Below, piece after piece: positions 52,497 to 62,243 of a stretch of DNA of 64,000 bases. The notes beneath the pieces were generated by a model. It did no database searches. It was not told where the DNA came from and was given only the letters and a program-made list of their open reading frames with translations. Made by a program: the position numbers and the translations under genes. The DNA is from Symbiodinium natans (taxonomy: Eukaryota > Sar > Dinophyceae > Suessiales > Symbiodiniaceae). Positions within the stretch are counted from its first letter, which is position 1, and each line of letters starts with the position of its first letter. The DNA lies in contig CAJNDS010001680.1 in the NCBI GenBank assembly GCA_905221605.1, positions 490,001 to 554,000 on the forward strand, read 5' to 3'.

Positions 52497-52606
52497 GGAC
52501 CCAGAGTAGGCCCATATTCCCCCTTTTTAGGGCTTAGGTTCCCTTAATAGGCTCTTTTCAAACCAAAAGGGGCGCCTTTTCCATTCCTAGGCTACTCTTG
52601 GGTTCA
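52497..52606. mobile_element. MITE-like element, family B
   Basis: GACCCAGAGTAGGCCC...CTAGGCTACTCTTGGGTTC. Confidence 0.65.
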
Positions 52607-52697
52607 GCCCTAAACCCTAAGCCCTAAACACAAAACCTAAACCCTAAACCCTAAACCTAAACCCCTATAGGAACCCCTAATAGGACCTGCTGCCAAG

Positions 52698-52760
52698 GAT
52701 CGCATCTCGCAGTCTTTCGCGTCCTTCGATGAGGTGCTCCTGATCTTGGTGCCGGCCTCG
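52698..52760 (+). CDS. Candidate exon
   Basis: Acceptor GCCAAG|G; DRISQSFASFDEVLLILVPA then S; ends at GGGTTTAG. Between 51490 and here an exon near 52060 is likely, but its frame is unresolved. Confidence 0.55.
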
Positions 52761-53004
52761 GGGTTTAGGGTTTAGGGCTAGGGTTTAGGGCTGGGGGTTT
52801 ACGGGTTAAATGGGGTTTAGGGTTTAGGGTTTAGGGCTCAGGGCTTAGGGCTTAGGGTGAGGGTTTAGGGCTAGGGTTTAGGGTTTAGGCCACAATCCCA
52901 AACATACTGTCAGAAATGCACCTCCCCATGTGGTTGCAATCAGAACGGGCGCTTGTGCCTTTCGATTGCTTTCTTTCTTGGGTTGGGGTGTCTTGGCCTT
53001 TCAG

Positions 53005-53064
53005 GGCATCGGGCCCGCGTATCGAGCTGCAAAACAGGCAAACAGACCAATCAAAAGCGAAAGG
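53005..53064 (+). CDS. Candidate exon
   Basis: Pyrimidine-rich acceptor GGCCTTTCAG|G; GIGPAYRAAKQANRPIKSER; donor AAGG|GTTTAG. Other frames are also open. Confidence 0.45.
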
Positions 53065-53091
53065 GTTTAGGGTTTAGGGGACATGTTTGCA

Positions 53092-53190
53092 TGATTCCCA
53101 GAGCCCGTGTGAGAATCCTACCAGTCATACCCGTTTTTGTGCTCTTCCCTCGCCCTAGCATGATTCCCAGAGCCCGTGTGAGAATCCTAC
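53092..53190. repeat. 33-bp direct repeat
   Basis: GCATGATTCCCAGAGCCCGT and the next 13 bases occur at 53092 and 53158. Confidence 0.85.
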
Positions 53191-53215
53191 AGTGCTCCCC
53201 CTACTCTCCCTGAAG

Positions 53216-53236
53216 CACCGGCACGCGCTGGAACAA
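53216..53236 (+). CDS. Candidate micro-exon
   Basis: Acceptor CCTGAAG, donor CAA|GTCCCG; HRHALEQ, phase 0 to 0. Confidence 0.35.
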
Positions 53237-53400
53237 GTCCCGAGATACCGAAATCCTTAAACCCCAGTTCCTAAACGCTAAAACTCCCGTGTGACTTGTG
53301 CGAAGCCCCACAGCCCCAATCCCGCAGATGCAGAAACCTTGTTTCCTCACCCTAAACCCTTAACCCTAAACCCTGAACCCTAAAAATTGAATTCGCAGAG

Positions 53401-53439
53401 GTGTCGGAGTTGGATGCACCCCAGGACGGCCCAGCCAGG
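53401..53439 (+). CDS. Candidate exon
   Basis: Acceptor CGCAGAG|G; VSELDAPQDGPAR; ends at GGTTTAGGG. Confidence 0.45.
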
Positions 53440-53736
53440 GGTTTAGGGTTTAGGGTTGAGGGTTGAGGGTTTAGGGTTTAGGGTTTATGGTTCAGGGTTC
53501 ATAGGGTTTAGGGTTTAGGGTTTAGGGTTTTAGGGTTTAGGGTTTAGGGTTTAGGGTTTAGGGTTCACAGTCTAGAACTCATGGTTGAGGGGTTCAGGGT
53601 GCAGGGCTTTTAGTGCACTGGAAAAATGGGAAACATCCAAAACTACCCTGGGCCCTAAACCCTAAACCCTAAACCCTACACCCTACACCCTAAACCCTAA
53701 ACCCTAAACCCTCAACCCTAAACCCTAAACCCTAAG

Positions 53737-53816
53737 GTGGCCAACCATGGTGGCCCGAGACCGGGAAACCTAGGCAAGTACAACACCCTGGGCTCTTCGG
53801 ACGCCCGGACGTGTGG
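53737..53816 (+). CDS. Candidate exon, frame ambiguous
   Basis: Acceptor CCCTAAG|G. Open as VANHGGPRPGNLGKYNTLGS... or, in a second frame, GQPWWPETGKPRQVQHPGLF.... Ends near GGGGTTAGGG. Confidence 0.4.
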
Positions 53817-53818
53817 GG

Positions 53819-53887
53819 TTAGGGTTTAGGGTTTAGGGTTTAGGGTTTAGGGTTTAGGGTTTAGGGTTTAGGGTTTAGGGTTTAGGG
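53819..53887. repeat. (TTTAGGG)n array
   Basis: Starts directly at the end of a candidate exon. Confidence 0.95.
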
Positions 53888-53927
53888 CTCAGGGTTTAGG
53901 GTTAGGATCCCTTGTAGCTTCCGTCAA

Positions 53928-54281
53928 ATGTCACTGCCTTCACCATTACCCTCCATGAAAAGGAGATACAAATCGCATCGAATGCCACGAGGGTTTGCTT
54001 GCCCCTCTTCACTTATGACAAAAACGAAGACTTCGTCGGTCGCATCAGCCCACTATCGCGCCGTGTCAGCCCGCGCATTGCGGCCAGAGGGTCAAGAGAC
54101 CGATAAAGTCAATTCGAAGCAACGGCGTCAGCAGGACAGCGCGACAAGCTATGTTTCCGAGTGCTGTCAAGTGGTTGATGGGGGGTTTCCGAAATTTGGG
54201 CGTGCCCTTGTTGGGGTCCTTCTGATAAGGGAATCCTACCATTTCGGCGTCTATTGTCGGGGTCCCCCTATACAACCCTAA
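53928..54281 (+). CDS. Isolated ORF, 117 codons, product unknown
   Basis: Starts with ATG and runs to a CCCTAAA array; composition is not simple-repeat. No domain seen, the opposite strand is partly open, and it does not chain with its neighbours. Could be a fragment of another repeat. Confidence 0.25.
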   Translation: MSLPSPLPSMKRRYKSHRMPRGFACPSSLMTKTKTSSVASAHYRAVSARALRPEGQETDKVNSKQRRQQDSATSYVSECCQVVDGGFPKFGRALVGVLLIRESYHFGVYCRGPPIQP

Positions 54282-54409
54282 ACCCTAAACCCTAAACCCT
54301 CATGTCTCGTGGCGACCAAGCTTCTCTACAAACGTGCCGGGATTTCAGGTGAATGACTTGGCCTTTTAGCTTAAAGGGCTTGCAGCCCCCAAAGCCCGAA
54401 GAATCACAA

Positions 54410-54510
54410 CATGGGATGTTCCCCCTTATACAGTCCGTAATGGGGCTGAGAATAGGGGGGTAGTGTAACCCCTATTTAAGGACTGCTAGTATGAGGGGGG
54501 AACATCCCAA
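54410..54510. mobile_element. Inverted-repeat element, family G
   Basis: GGGATGTTCCCCCTTATACA...GGGGGGAACATCCC; a related copy at 45687-45775 has the same ends. Confidence 0.65.
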
Positions 54511-54570
54511 AGCACAACCTTTAAGCCCCAGGCAAAAACGCAACAAAGCCCTAAACCTCCCCATGTCCAG

Positions 54571-54601
54571 GCGGCTGCAGCCCAACCACCCACTGGCAAC
54601 G
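54571..54601 (+). CDS. Candidate micro-exon
   Basis: Acceptor ATGTCCAG|G, donor AACG|GTCGCG; RLQPNHPLAT, or AAAAQPPTGN in another frame. Confidence 0.35.
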
Positions 54602-54779
54602 GTCGCGAAGAACACCCCCAACAACCCTTCAAACCTAAGCCCCACACCCTAAACCTAAACCCTAAACCCTAAACCCTAAACCCTAAACCCTAAATCTAAA
54701 CCCTAAACCCTAAACCCTAAACCCTAAACCCTAAACCCTAAACCCTAAACCCTAAACCCTAAACCCTGACTCTTTGAAG

Positions 54780-54857
54780 GACCCCTCCTTGGAGCAGTTC
54801 GCTGCGGCGCTTCCGAGTCCCGGCCGCGGCAAAGACCTGAGAAGATGCACCTTGGAC
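54780..54857 (+). CDS. Candidate exon
   Basis: Acceptor TTTGAAG|G; DPSLEQFAAALPSPGRGKDL then RRCTLD; donor GAC|GTCCAA. Read-through reaches an in-frame TAG at the TTTAGGG array, so a C-terminus is possible. Confidence 0.5.
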
Positions 54858-55149
54858 GTCCAAGGCACCAAGACATAGGGTTTAGGGTTTAGGGTTTAGG
54901 GTTTAGGGTTTAGGGTTTAGGGTTTAGGGTTTAGGGTTTAGGGTTTAGGGCGTTTAGGGTTTAGGGCGTTTAGGGTTGAGGCCTAGGGTTTCGGGTCGAG
55001 GGCGTTCAGGGCTTAGGGCTAGGGCTTAGGGTTTAGGGTGTTTAGGGTTTAGGGCTAGGTTTAGGGTTTTTGGGGTTTTAGGAGGTTTTAGGTGTTTAGG
55101 GGTGTAGGGTTTACGGGTTTTAGGGGCTTAGGGTTTTAGGGGTTAAGTG

Positions 55150-55950
55150 TTTTTTTTTTTTTTTTTTTTTTTTTTTTTGGGGGGGGGGGCGTTTTGTGGT
55201 TTCAGGGTTTTGGGATTTGGGGGTTTAGAGTTTTCAGGTTTTGGCGTTTTGCGTGTTTAAGGATTTGTTTTTTTTGTTTTTTGAGTTTTTAGGGTTTCAG
55301 GGTTTTAGGGTTTTTTGGGTTTGGGGTTCTAGCGGTTCTAGGGGTTTGGGTTTTAGGGGCTTAGGGTTTAAGGGGTTTAGGAATTTTGGATGTTCTGGAA
55401 TTTTTGGGTTTTGGGATTTTAGGGTTTTGGGTTTTTGGTTTTAGGGTTTAAGGTTTTTTTTTGCAGCTTTTGGGATTCGGGTTGTTTGGGGTTAGGGGTT
55501 TAGGGTTTCGGGTTTTCCTGGTTTGAGGTTTTTTAGGCTTTTGGCGTTTTGCGATTTGTTGTTTTAGGTGTTTTGTTGTTTTTTGAGTTTAGGGTTTTAT
55601 TTTTGTTTTGTTTTTTTTGGGGGGGAGGGGGGGCGTTGGTGGATGTTTTGTTGTGTTTTGTTTTCGGGCTTTTGGGGTTTCAGGGTTTTGGGTTTTAGGG
55701 TTTGAGCGTTTAGGGCTTTAAGGTGTTGATGGTTTTAGGGTTTGAGGGTTTGAGGGTTTTAGAGTTGGTTTGTTGGGTTGTTGGGTTTTTCTTGGGGTTG
55801 TTGGGCTTCTAGGGTTTAGGGTTTCAGGGTCTAGGGGTTAGGGTTGTTTTAGGGTTTTAGGGTTTAGGGTTTTGGGTTTTTGGATTTTGGGGTTTTTGGG
55901 TTTTAGGCGTCTAGGGTTTTACGGTAGTGGGGTTTTCGGCCGCAAAGCTC
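55150..55950. repeat. T/G-rich degenerate TTTAGGG-like tract
   Basis: Begins with a T-run and a G-run (55149-55190), then about 750 bp of T/G-rich, TTTTAGGG- and TTTGGG-like sequence. No exon seen; the open frame here is low complexity. Confidence 0.8.
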
Positions 55951-56005
55951 GCCTTACATCTTACATACCATCTTGCATACCTTACATTCCACATACAGCT
56001 TGCAG

Positions 56006-56023
56006 CTCCCTGGAAAGCCAATT
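56006..56023 (+). CDS. Candidate micro-exon
   Basis: Acceptor GCTTGCAG, donor ATT|GTGCCC; LPGKPI, phase 0 to 0. Confidence 0.3.
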
Positions 56024-56156
56024 GTGCCCCTAAACCCTGAACCCTAAACCCTAAACCCCGAACCCTAAACCCTAAACCCTAAACCCTAAACCCTAAATCC
56101 TAAACCCTAAACCCTAAACTCTAAACCTTACAAACCCTTAACCCTGAAACCCTAAG

Positions 56157-56240
56157 CCGCAAACATGGGACTCTGGCAAACGGATCATGCGGGGCCACTC
56201 TTTCGGTGCGCTGGGCTTGGATCATTGGCATGCTTGGCAG
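56157..56240 (+). CDS. Candidate exon
   Basis: Acceptor CCCTAAG; PQTWDSGKRIMRGHSFGALG then LDHWHAWQ; donor CAG|GGTTTAG. Another frame is open but less coherent with its neighbours. Confidence 0.5.
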
Positions 56241-56326
56241 GGTTTAGGGTTTAGGGTTTAGGGTTTAGGGTTTAGGGTTTAGGGTTTAGGGTTTAGGGTT
56301 TAGGGCCCTAAGCACTCGTCAACCAG

Positions 56327-56443
56327 GCCATTCACACCATTAAAAACACCATGCCCTTCGTCGAACAACAAGTGGCTGCACAACTCGCGTCAGCCATCCA
56401 AGACATCCACCAGTGGATAGCACAAACACTGGGGAGAAGCTGA
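56327..56443 (+). CDS. Candidate exon ending in a stop codon
   Basis: Acceptor CAACCAG|G; AIHTIKNTMPFVEQQVAAQL, ASAIQDIHQWIAQTLGRS then TGA. The next frame stays open and protein-like beyond the stop, so this is a C-terminus, a frameshifted fragment, or an exon with an earlier donor. Confidence 0.5.
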   Translation, partial: AIHTIKNTMPFVEQQVAAQLASAIQDIHQWIAQTLGRS

Positions 56444-56494
56444 AGCCATTGCAGTTGACAGCCAGTCTCAACAACCAGTCCCGGCCCAGCCCCG

Positions 56495-56708
56495 AACCCT
56501 AAACCCTAAACCCTAAACCCTAAACCCTAAACCCTAAACCCTAACTCCTAGACCCTAAACCCTAAACCCTCGCCCTAAACCCTAAACCCTAAACCCTAAA
56601 CCCTAAACCCTAAACCCTAAACCCTAAACCCTAAACCCTAAACCCTAAACCCTAAACCCTAAACCCTAAACCCTAAACCCTAAACACCAACCCTAAACCC
56701 TAAACCCT
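56495..56708. repeat. (CCCTAAA)n array with short breaks
   Basis: More than twenty-five heptamers with small interruptions. Confidence 0.95.
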
Positions 56709-56722
56709 TAACAGCTTGGCAG

Positions 56723-56751
56723 CATGCTCCCGGCTCCTAGACCGGCTGAAG
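56723..56751 (+). CDS. Candidate micro-exon
   Basis: Acceptor TTGGCAG, consensus donor TGAAG|GTTCGA; MLPAPRPAE plus one base, completed as Glu by the next exon. Confidence 0.45.
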
Positions 56752-57340
56752 GTTCGAAGGTTTCAGTGGGTGAAAGGCCTTTTAGGTTTTAGGTTTTAGG
56801 GTTTAGGGTTAAAGGTTTCAGGGTTATAGCGTGTCGGTTTTTAGGTTAAGGGCGTCAGTGGTTTAAAGTGCCTCATCGGTTTTAGGGTTTTAAGATTTCG
56901 GGTTTTGGGTCAAGCGGGTTAGGGGTTTAAAGTTCTACCCTCCCTCCCCCCGCCCCGCCATCTGAGTCTCCAAATACTCCAAGTAGGGTTGTGAATCACA
57001 GATTATGAGGGCCGATTCTTGGTTGGTCGGTTGGTTGGTTGGGTTTTGGATTTTGGGTTTAGGGTTTGGGGTTTTGCGTTTTGAGTTTTGGGTTTAAGTT
57101 TAGGGGGAGGGGGGGGGGCTAATGGTTTCAGCTTGGCCCCCGGGGGCTACCCTTGTTTTTATTTAGTGCATATATATATATATATATCTATATACATATA
57201 TATGTAATATACTATAATATACTGTAGTAATATATGTGTATATATATATGTATATATGTAGAATACTAACCCTAGGTCGTAAACCCTAAACCCTAAGCCC
57301 TTTGAGGTTCAGGGTTCCCCTAGCTGATCTTTGATTGCAG

Positions 57341-57429
57341 AAGAGTCTCGCCACAGCCCAGGCCTAATTCCCTCCGAGGGCCTTGTCCACCTCATTGCGC
57401 AGGCAGCAGGGAAGCATGGGGGATTCAGG
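57341..57429 (+). CDS. Candidate exon
   Basis: Acceptor TGATTGCAG; ESRHSPGLIPSEGLVHLIAQ then AAGKHGGFR; donor AGG|GTTCAG. Phase matches the previous exon. Confidence 0.55.
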
Positions 57430-57605
57430 GTTCAGGGTTTTGTTGCTTTCCGGGTTTAGGGTTTAGGGTTTAGGGTTTAGGGTTTAGGATTTGGGGTAGG
57501 GTTTAGGGCTCAGGGATCAGGGTCTAGGGTTGACCTTAAGAGGCCCCCGAAAACCCACCGTTGCCTAGGTCGCGCAAGGCTGGGTTGTGCCCACATAGCC
57601 TACAG

Positions 57606-57634
57606 ACGATTGGGCTGAAGTCCGAGCCCTCCAA
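57606..57634 (+). CDS. Candidate micro-exon
   Basis: Acceptor CCTACAG, GC donor after CTCCAA; DWAEVRALQ. A 10-bp island at 57569-57578 may precede it in matching phase. Confidence 0.3.
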
Positions 57635-57715
57635 GCACTAAAAAACCCTAAACCCCAAGATGAAGACCTAGAAAGCCCCAAGCATCCCTAACTGCCTCAG
57701 AACCCTAGCCCTAAA

Positions 57716-57921
57716 ACCCCAAAACCCCAAAACCCCAAAACCCCAAAACCCCAAAACCCCAAACCCCAAACCCCAAACCCTAAACCCTAAACCCTAAACC
57801 CTAAACCCTAAACCCTAAACCCTAAACCCTAAACCCTAAACCCTAAACCCTAAACCCTAAACCCTAAACCCTAAACCCTAAACCCTAAACCCTAAACCCT
57901 AAACCCTAAACCCTAAACCCT
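57716..57921. repeat. CCCCAAAA, CCCCAAA, then (CCCTAAA)n
   Basis: Octamers (57716-57757) grade into CCCCAAA heptamers and then about twenty CCCTAAA heptamers, the longest perfect array in the window. Confidence 0.95.
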
Positions 57922-57927
57922 ACCGAG

Positions 57928-57990
57928 GAGGCGGCCAAGGCCGCGCAGGCAGGGAAAGGCCTCGACGGCTCATTGTTGAAGGCCCCCCCT
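57928..57990 (+). CDS. Candidate exon
   Basis: Acceptor TACCGAG|G right after a long CCCTAAA array; EAAKAAQAGKGLDGSLLKAP then P; ends at GGGTTTAGGG. Confidence 0.55.
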
Positions 57991-58136
57991 GGGTTTAGGG
58001 TTCAGGGTTTGGGATTTAGGGTCTGGGGTTTGGGGTTTAGGGGTTTAGGGTTTGGGGATTAGGGTTTAGGGTTTAGGGTGTAGTGTTTAGGGTTTAGGGT
58101 TTAGGGTTTGGAGGGTTTAGGTGCCCTCCTTCGCAG

Positions 58137-58169
58137 GCGCAGGGAGCCCGACACCCCGTGATTAAGGAG
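58137..58169 (+). CDS. Candidate exon
   Basis: Pyrimidine-rich acceptor CTCCTTCGCAG|G, consensus donor GGAG|GTTTCG; AQGARHPVIKE, phase 0 to 0. Confidence 0.5.
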
Positions 58170-58473
58170 GTTTCGGGTTTAGGGTTTCGGGCTTTGGGTT
58201 TAGGTATACCCAGAGTGCCCCAAACCCCCGAAGTTGAGGAATGTAATGTTGAAGTATATTATATAGGGATCCTAAATATGATTTAGTTCATGTTCCTCAA
58301 TTTAGCGGTTTTGGGCTCTTTGCGGGGGTTTGGGGTCAGATGCTTGGTGTGCTTAGGGGAAGTATTAGGGTGTTAAGGTAGTAGGGTGTTAGGGTGTTAG
58401 GGAATTGGGGATGAGGGTACTAGGGTGTTAGGGTATTGGGGTAGAAGGGCATTAGTAAGGGTACTAGGGTTGT

Positions 58474-58570
58474 GTGTATGCGTGTGTGTTCTGTTGCCTT
58501 AGCTCTCGATCTTTTGTGTCTGAGTGTGCGTGTGCGCGCGCATATGCGCGCTTCTTCTTTTTGCGCTTTC
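58474..58570. repeat. GT/GC alternating purine-pyrimidine tract
   Basis: TGTGTGTATGCGTGTGTG and GTGCGTGTGCGCGCGCATAT tracts, Z-DNA-prone. Also (AT)n at 57170-57260 and 61281-61350. Confidence 0.8.
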
Positions 58571-58745
58571 GAGCTTTTCGAGCTGCAGCACCACAACAAA
58601 AGCGGCTTGTGTGCGTGTGGTTGAGGAGTGTAGGGGTTTTGAGGTTTCATGTCATGTTTATGGGGATTTAGGGCTCTGCGCTTTGGGTTCAGTCGGTTTG
58701 CTAGTGCGGACCGTACGTGATGTCTTGCGAGCTTTCTGATCCCAG

Positions 58746-58766
58746 GCGACCGCGATAAGATTCATG
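58746..58766 (+). CDS. Candidate micro-exon
   Basis: Acceptor TCTGATCCCAG|G, donor ATG|GTTAGC; ATAIRFM, phase 0 to 0. Confidence 0.4.
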
Positions 58767-58933
58767 GTTAGCGTGGAGTCCAATTTTGAAGGAGCCCTAA
58801 AGCACAAATCCTACAACCCTAGACCCTAAACCTCAATGAAGCCCTAAACCCTAAACCCTAATTTAAGCCCTAAACCCTAAACCCCCTAACCCCCTAAACC
58901 CCCGGAACCCCCCGGAACCTCCGAAACTGCCAG

Positions 58934-58999
58934 GAGAGCGAAGACGACGATCTCGGCTTCGTCGCCGGCTTGCCTTGCCTCAACGTCGCCCTAGCGGAG
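58934..58999 (+). CDS. Candidate exon
   Basis: Acceptor ACTGCCAG|G, consensus donor CGGAG|GTCGCT; ESEDDDLGFVAGLPCLNVAL then AE. Confidence 0.6.
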
Positions 59000-59207
59000 G
59001 TCGCTGGAGGGTTTGCTTTATGGGGTTAGGGTTTAGGGTTTGGGGTTTGGGGTTTGGGTTTACGGGTTTACTGGTTTACGGGTTTACGGGTTTACGGGTT
59101 TACGGGCGTACGGGCTTACGGGCTTACGGGTTTTGGGTTTAGGGTTTAGGGCTTGGGGTTCGGGGCTGTTTCATGGGCTGAGTGAGGTTTTAAGTTGGGG
59201 TGCAGAG

Positions 59208-59244
59208 GTCAGGATGTACATTTTTGGGCTTAGAGTTGATAGGA
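59208..59244 (+). CDS. Candidate exon
   Basis: Acceptor TGCAGAG|G, donor AGGA|GTTTCA; VRMYIFGLRVDR. A further micro-exon (FGDSL, 59336-59353) would follow in phase. Confidence 0.45.
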
Positions 59245-59619
59245 GTTTCAGATTACCCTAAACCCTAAACCCTAAACCCTAAACCCTAAGCCCTAAACCC
59301 TAAACCCTAAACCCGGTTTGGGGCTCAGTGTCTAGGCTTCGGGGACTCCCTCAGTTAACTGGGCTGTCTTTGGGTCCAGGGTGCAGGGTTTAGGGTTTAG
59401 GGCTTGCATTTAGAACCTCAAAGTAAACCTTAAACCCTAACTAAACCCTGAACCACTAAGCCCCAAGCTCCTAAACCCTACACCCTGCACCCCTAAACCC
59501 GAGACCCCTAAGCTCTAAACCCAAAGCCCTAAACCTTGAGCCCTAAAGCCTAAAGCCTAACGCCTGAACCCTAAGCCCTAAACCCTAAACCCGAAACCCT
59601 AAACCCTAAACCCTGCAAG

Positions 59620-60048
59620 CCCTGGTGTGCTCTTGCACGGCTTGGCGGCTGGTTTCATCAGCAATTCATGCCATTGGCGGCCTCCCTTTGGCAGAGCGTG
59701 GTGTTGGCGGACCCAGCTGCGTTCGGCCCGTGTGGCATGGCTGAGCAGGACATGCTCAATATCCTCTGTGGTTGGCCAAACGCAAACAACTCCCCGTCTG
59801 AGTTGAGTGGCTGGCAGAGTGAGTTGCGGCGATTCCTGAGGGACCCTTGCCAGGGTAAGCTGATCCGTGTGGTCACTGGGCTTGACATCGCTCACAACCT
59901 CGATGGGGCCAGCGTCTTTGACATGTGGCAAACACCCATCGCAAGCACCCGTGAAGTGAGGGTTGACGCCGAGGTGGGAGGGACCACCGAAGACTTGTTG
60001 GGTCGCGAGCTGGACGAGTGCATGGGCACGACAGATGAAGCCGGGTGA
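59620..60048 (+). CDS. Longest ordinary ORF of the host strand; exon or nested fragment
   Basis: 143 codons from acceptor TGCAAG to TGA, with normal, non-repetitive composition: LGGWFHQQFMPLAASLWQSV, DMLNILCGWPNANNSPSELS and so on. An internal donor, CCAG|GGTAAGC at 59854, would make the first 234 bp an exon in phase with the next candidate (60497). Otherwise it ends a protein at 60048. No family recognised. Confidence 0.45.
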   Translation, partial: PWCALARLGGWFHQQFMPLAASLWQSVVLADPAAFGPCGMAEQDMLNILCGWPNANNSPSELSGWQSELRRFLRDPCQGKLIRVVTGLDIAHNLDGASVFDMWQTPIASTREVRVDAEVGGTTEDLLGRELDECMGTTDEAG

Positions 60049-60496
60049 TGTTCTTCAGGAGCCACAGGTGTGAAAGCTGTAGCAGATTCTTGAGAGTGAT
60101 AGCCCCACACATGGCAAGATTTCCTGCTCTCAGAAGGGCATCTTCCATACATGGGGTGCTTCCTCGTATGCACCATGTCTGGCTCAGACATGTTTGTTAC
60201 TGTTTGTTTGTTTGTTCCTGCAAAGTCCTCAGATGCAGTTGGGGTCCGGGCCTGAGCTCAATGTAGCTCTTCAGGCATTTGCAGGAGGGTTTCGGTTTTC
60301 TTTTGGTTTGCCTTTCGCCTTTGGTGCCAACGAGTGCCAGAGTGTGGACTTGCTATGTAGTCCTGCAGGCGGAGGGTGCTTGGCACCACCCTAAACCCTA
60401 AACCCTAAACCCTAAACCCTAAACCCCAAACCCCAAACCCCAAACCCTAAACCCTAAACCTAAACCCTAAACCCTAAGCAGCGAACCCCTGTAGAG

Positions 60497-60553
60497 GCCG
60501 CAGGGCCCGTGTGGCGGCGTGGCGCCCAGGCGCTGGTTCAAGCGCTTGGCCCG
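60497..60553 (+). CDS. Candidate exon
   Basis: Acceptor GTAGAG|G, donor CCG|GTTCCA; AAGPVWRRGAQALVQALGP, phase 0 to 0; other frames are open too. Confidence 0.5.
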
Positions 60554-60569
60554 GTTCCAAGCAACGGGA

Positions 60570-60735
60570 TTTAGTGGATTTAGGGGGTTTAGGGGTTTAG
60601 GGGTTTAGGGGTTTAGGGGTTTAGGGGTTTAGGGGTTTAGGGGTTTAGGGGTTTAGGGATTTAGGGGTTTAGGGGTTTAGGGGTTTAGGGGTTTAGGGGT
60701 TTAGGGGTTTAGGGGTTTAGGGGTTAGGGTTTAGG
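60570..60735. repeat. (TTTAGGGG)n array
   Basis: About eighteen octamers with an extra G; a similar block is at 36845-37005 and the complementary type at 36560-36730. Confidence 0.9.
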
Positions 60736-61275
60736 GGGTTCAGGGTGTTTGAGGCGTTCAGGGGTTTAGGAACTTAGGGCTTTCCAGGTTTGGGGTGTGT
60801 GCGGCGTTTGGGGCGATTAGCGTTGACGTGGGCCCTCACCCCGAACCGCGCTGAGGGTGGATGTATGTCTAACCCTAAACCCTAAACCCTAGGATCTTAA
60901 AGCCTAAAGGGGCCGAAGGTGCCGAGGCAAGGCAACCCAAGTCTGCTAGCTAAGTCTCACTCCTGGGATTTTAGGGTTGTAGGGTTTAGAGTTTAGGGTT
61001 TAGGGTTTGGGGTTTCGGTGGGTTTTAGGTTTGGGAGCGTTTTAAGGCGTTGGAGGGTTGAGGCTTCCGGCTGCAGCTTGGAAGAACCCTGAACCCCGAA
61101 CCTTCGTCCCGCCCCCAGGCTAGCTTCTTGTTTCTGAACCGCCGAGACGTTAGTAGGTTCTACCAGCATTCACACAACGTCTTGGTTTTAGAGTTGTATA
61201 TATAATATAGGATAACATTACACCAATACATTGCGGGGATGCAGGTAGAACCGACTAACACACACACACACACAC

Positions 61276-61314
<39 letters not shown>

Positions 61315-61518
61315 TTTTTATGTATGTATATATATATATATATATTTATTTATTTATTTATTTGCTAAATACATACATCAACATATTTTTGCACAGCCAC
61401 AGAAGTATATGTAAATACTCTATGTGAATATCACATGTAGGAGATATAAAGGTATAGATATGGAGTATCGCCAGCAAAATTGGGCGGCGCCCACGAGCGT
61501 GTCTTTGCAGGTTTGCAG

Positions 61519-61575
61519 ATTCCCGCTGCCGCCGTGGAACAAATGCAGGCCCTGCGCAAGCTGTACGCTTCAGGG
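61519..61575 (+). CDS. Candidate exon
   Basis: Acceptor GTTTGCAG, donor GGG|GTGTAGG; IPAAAVEQMQALRKLYASG, phase 0 to 0. Confidence 0.6.
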
Positions 61576-62140
61576 GTGTAGGCTTGGAGGGTTTAGGGTT
61601 TAGGGTGTAGGGTTGGTTTAGGGTCAAGCGGGGGTTTGGGGTTGAGGGTTTTGGGGCATAAACTAGAAGCCCCTAAAGCCTAAACCCTAGGGCGTAGCCT
61701 GCGGCTCTTTGTTCCCCATACAGTGTGTCAACCCAAGGGGGTTCCAGGTGTAGGAAGTCTTGGAGGTTCAGAGTGCTTATAATGAGTAACCCATTTTATG
61801 TGTAGTCATAACCCACACATTGGACATAAGCCCCTTAATAACAGGGTTATAATTGGGTAATACAGTTGTATGTTACTAGGTACCATGATAGCCCCCCCAA
61901 AACAGTAGAATTCCCTTACACTGAGCACCCCAAGAAGGTAGGGTTTAGGAGGTGTCCGCTTGTGACTCATTTCCCATATTTGGGTTAAAGAAAATGCCCC
62001 TAAGGGTCCATGTACTTAAATAGGGAATACTTGGGCCCCTAAAGTACCTCCTACTGTGGATGGACAAAATCTTGCATGACCCCCTACGTTGCACGTGTGC
62101 GACGGTTGGTAATCGAGCTCCCCGCACCCCTCGAATTTCA

Positions 62141-62243
62141 ATGTTGCACGCGCATATGGGTGATGCAGGATTTCGGTCGGACAAGACAAATGACTGACTT
62201 GTTGGCATGTTGCACGCGCATATGGGTGATGCAGGATTTCGGT
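62141..62243. repeat. 38-bp direct repeat inside an interrupted MITE
   Basis: ATGTTGCACGCGCATATGGG... GATTTCGGTC occurs at 62141-62178 and 62206-62243; a shortened third piece is near 62330. The block 62050-62345 separates the two halves of a family C element. Confidence 0.75.
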
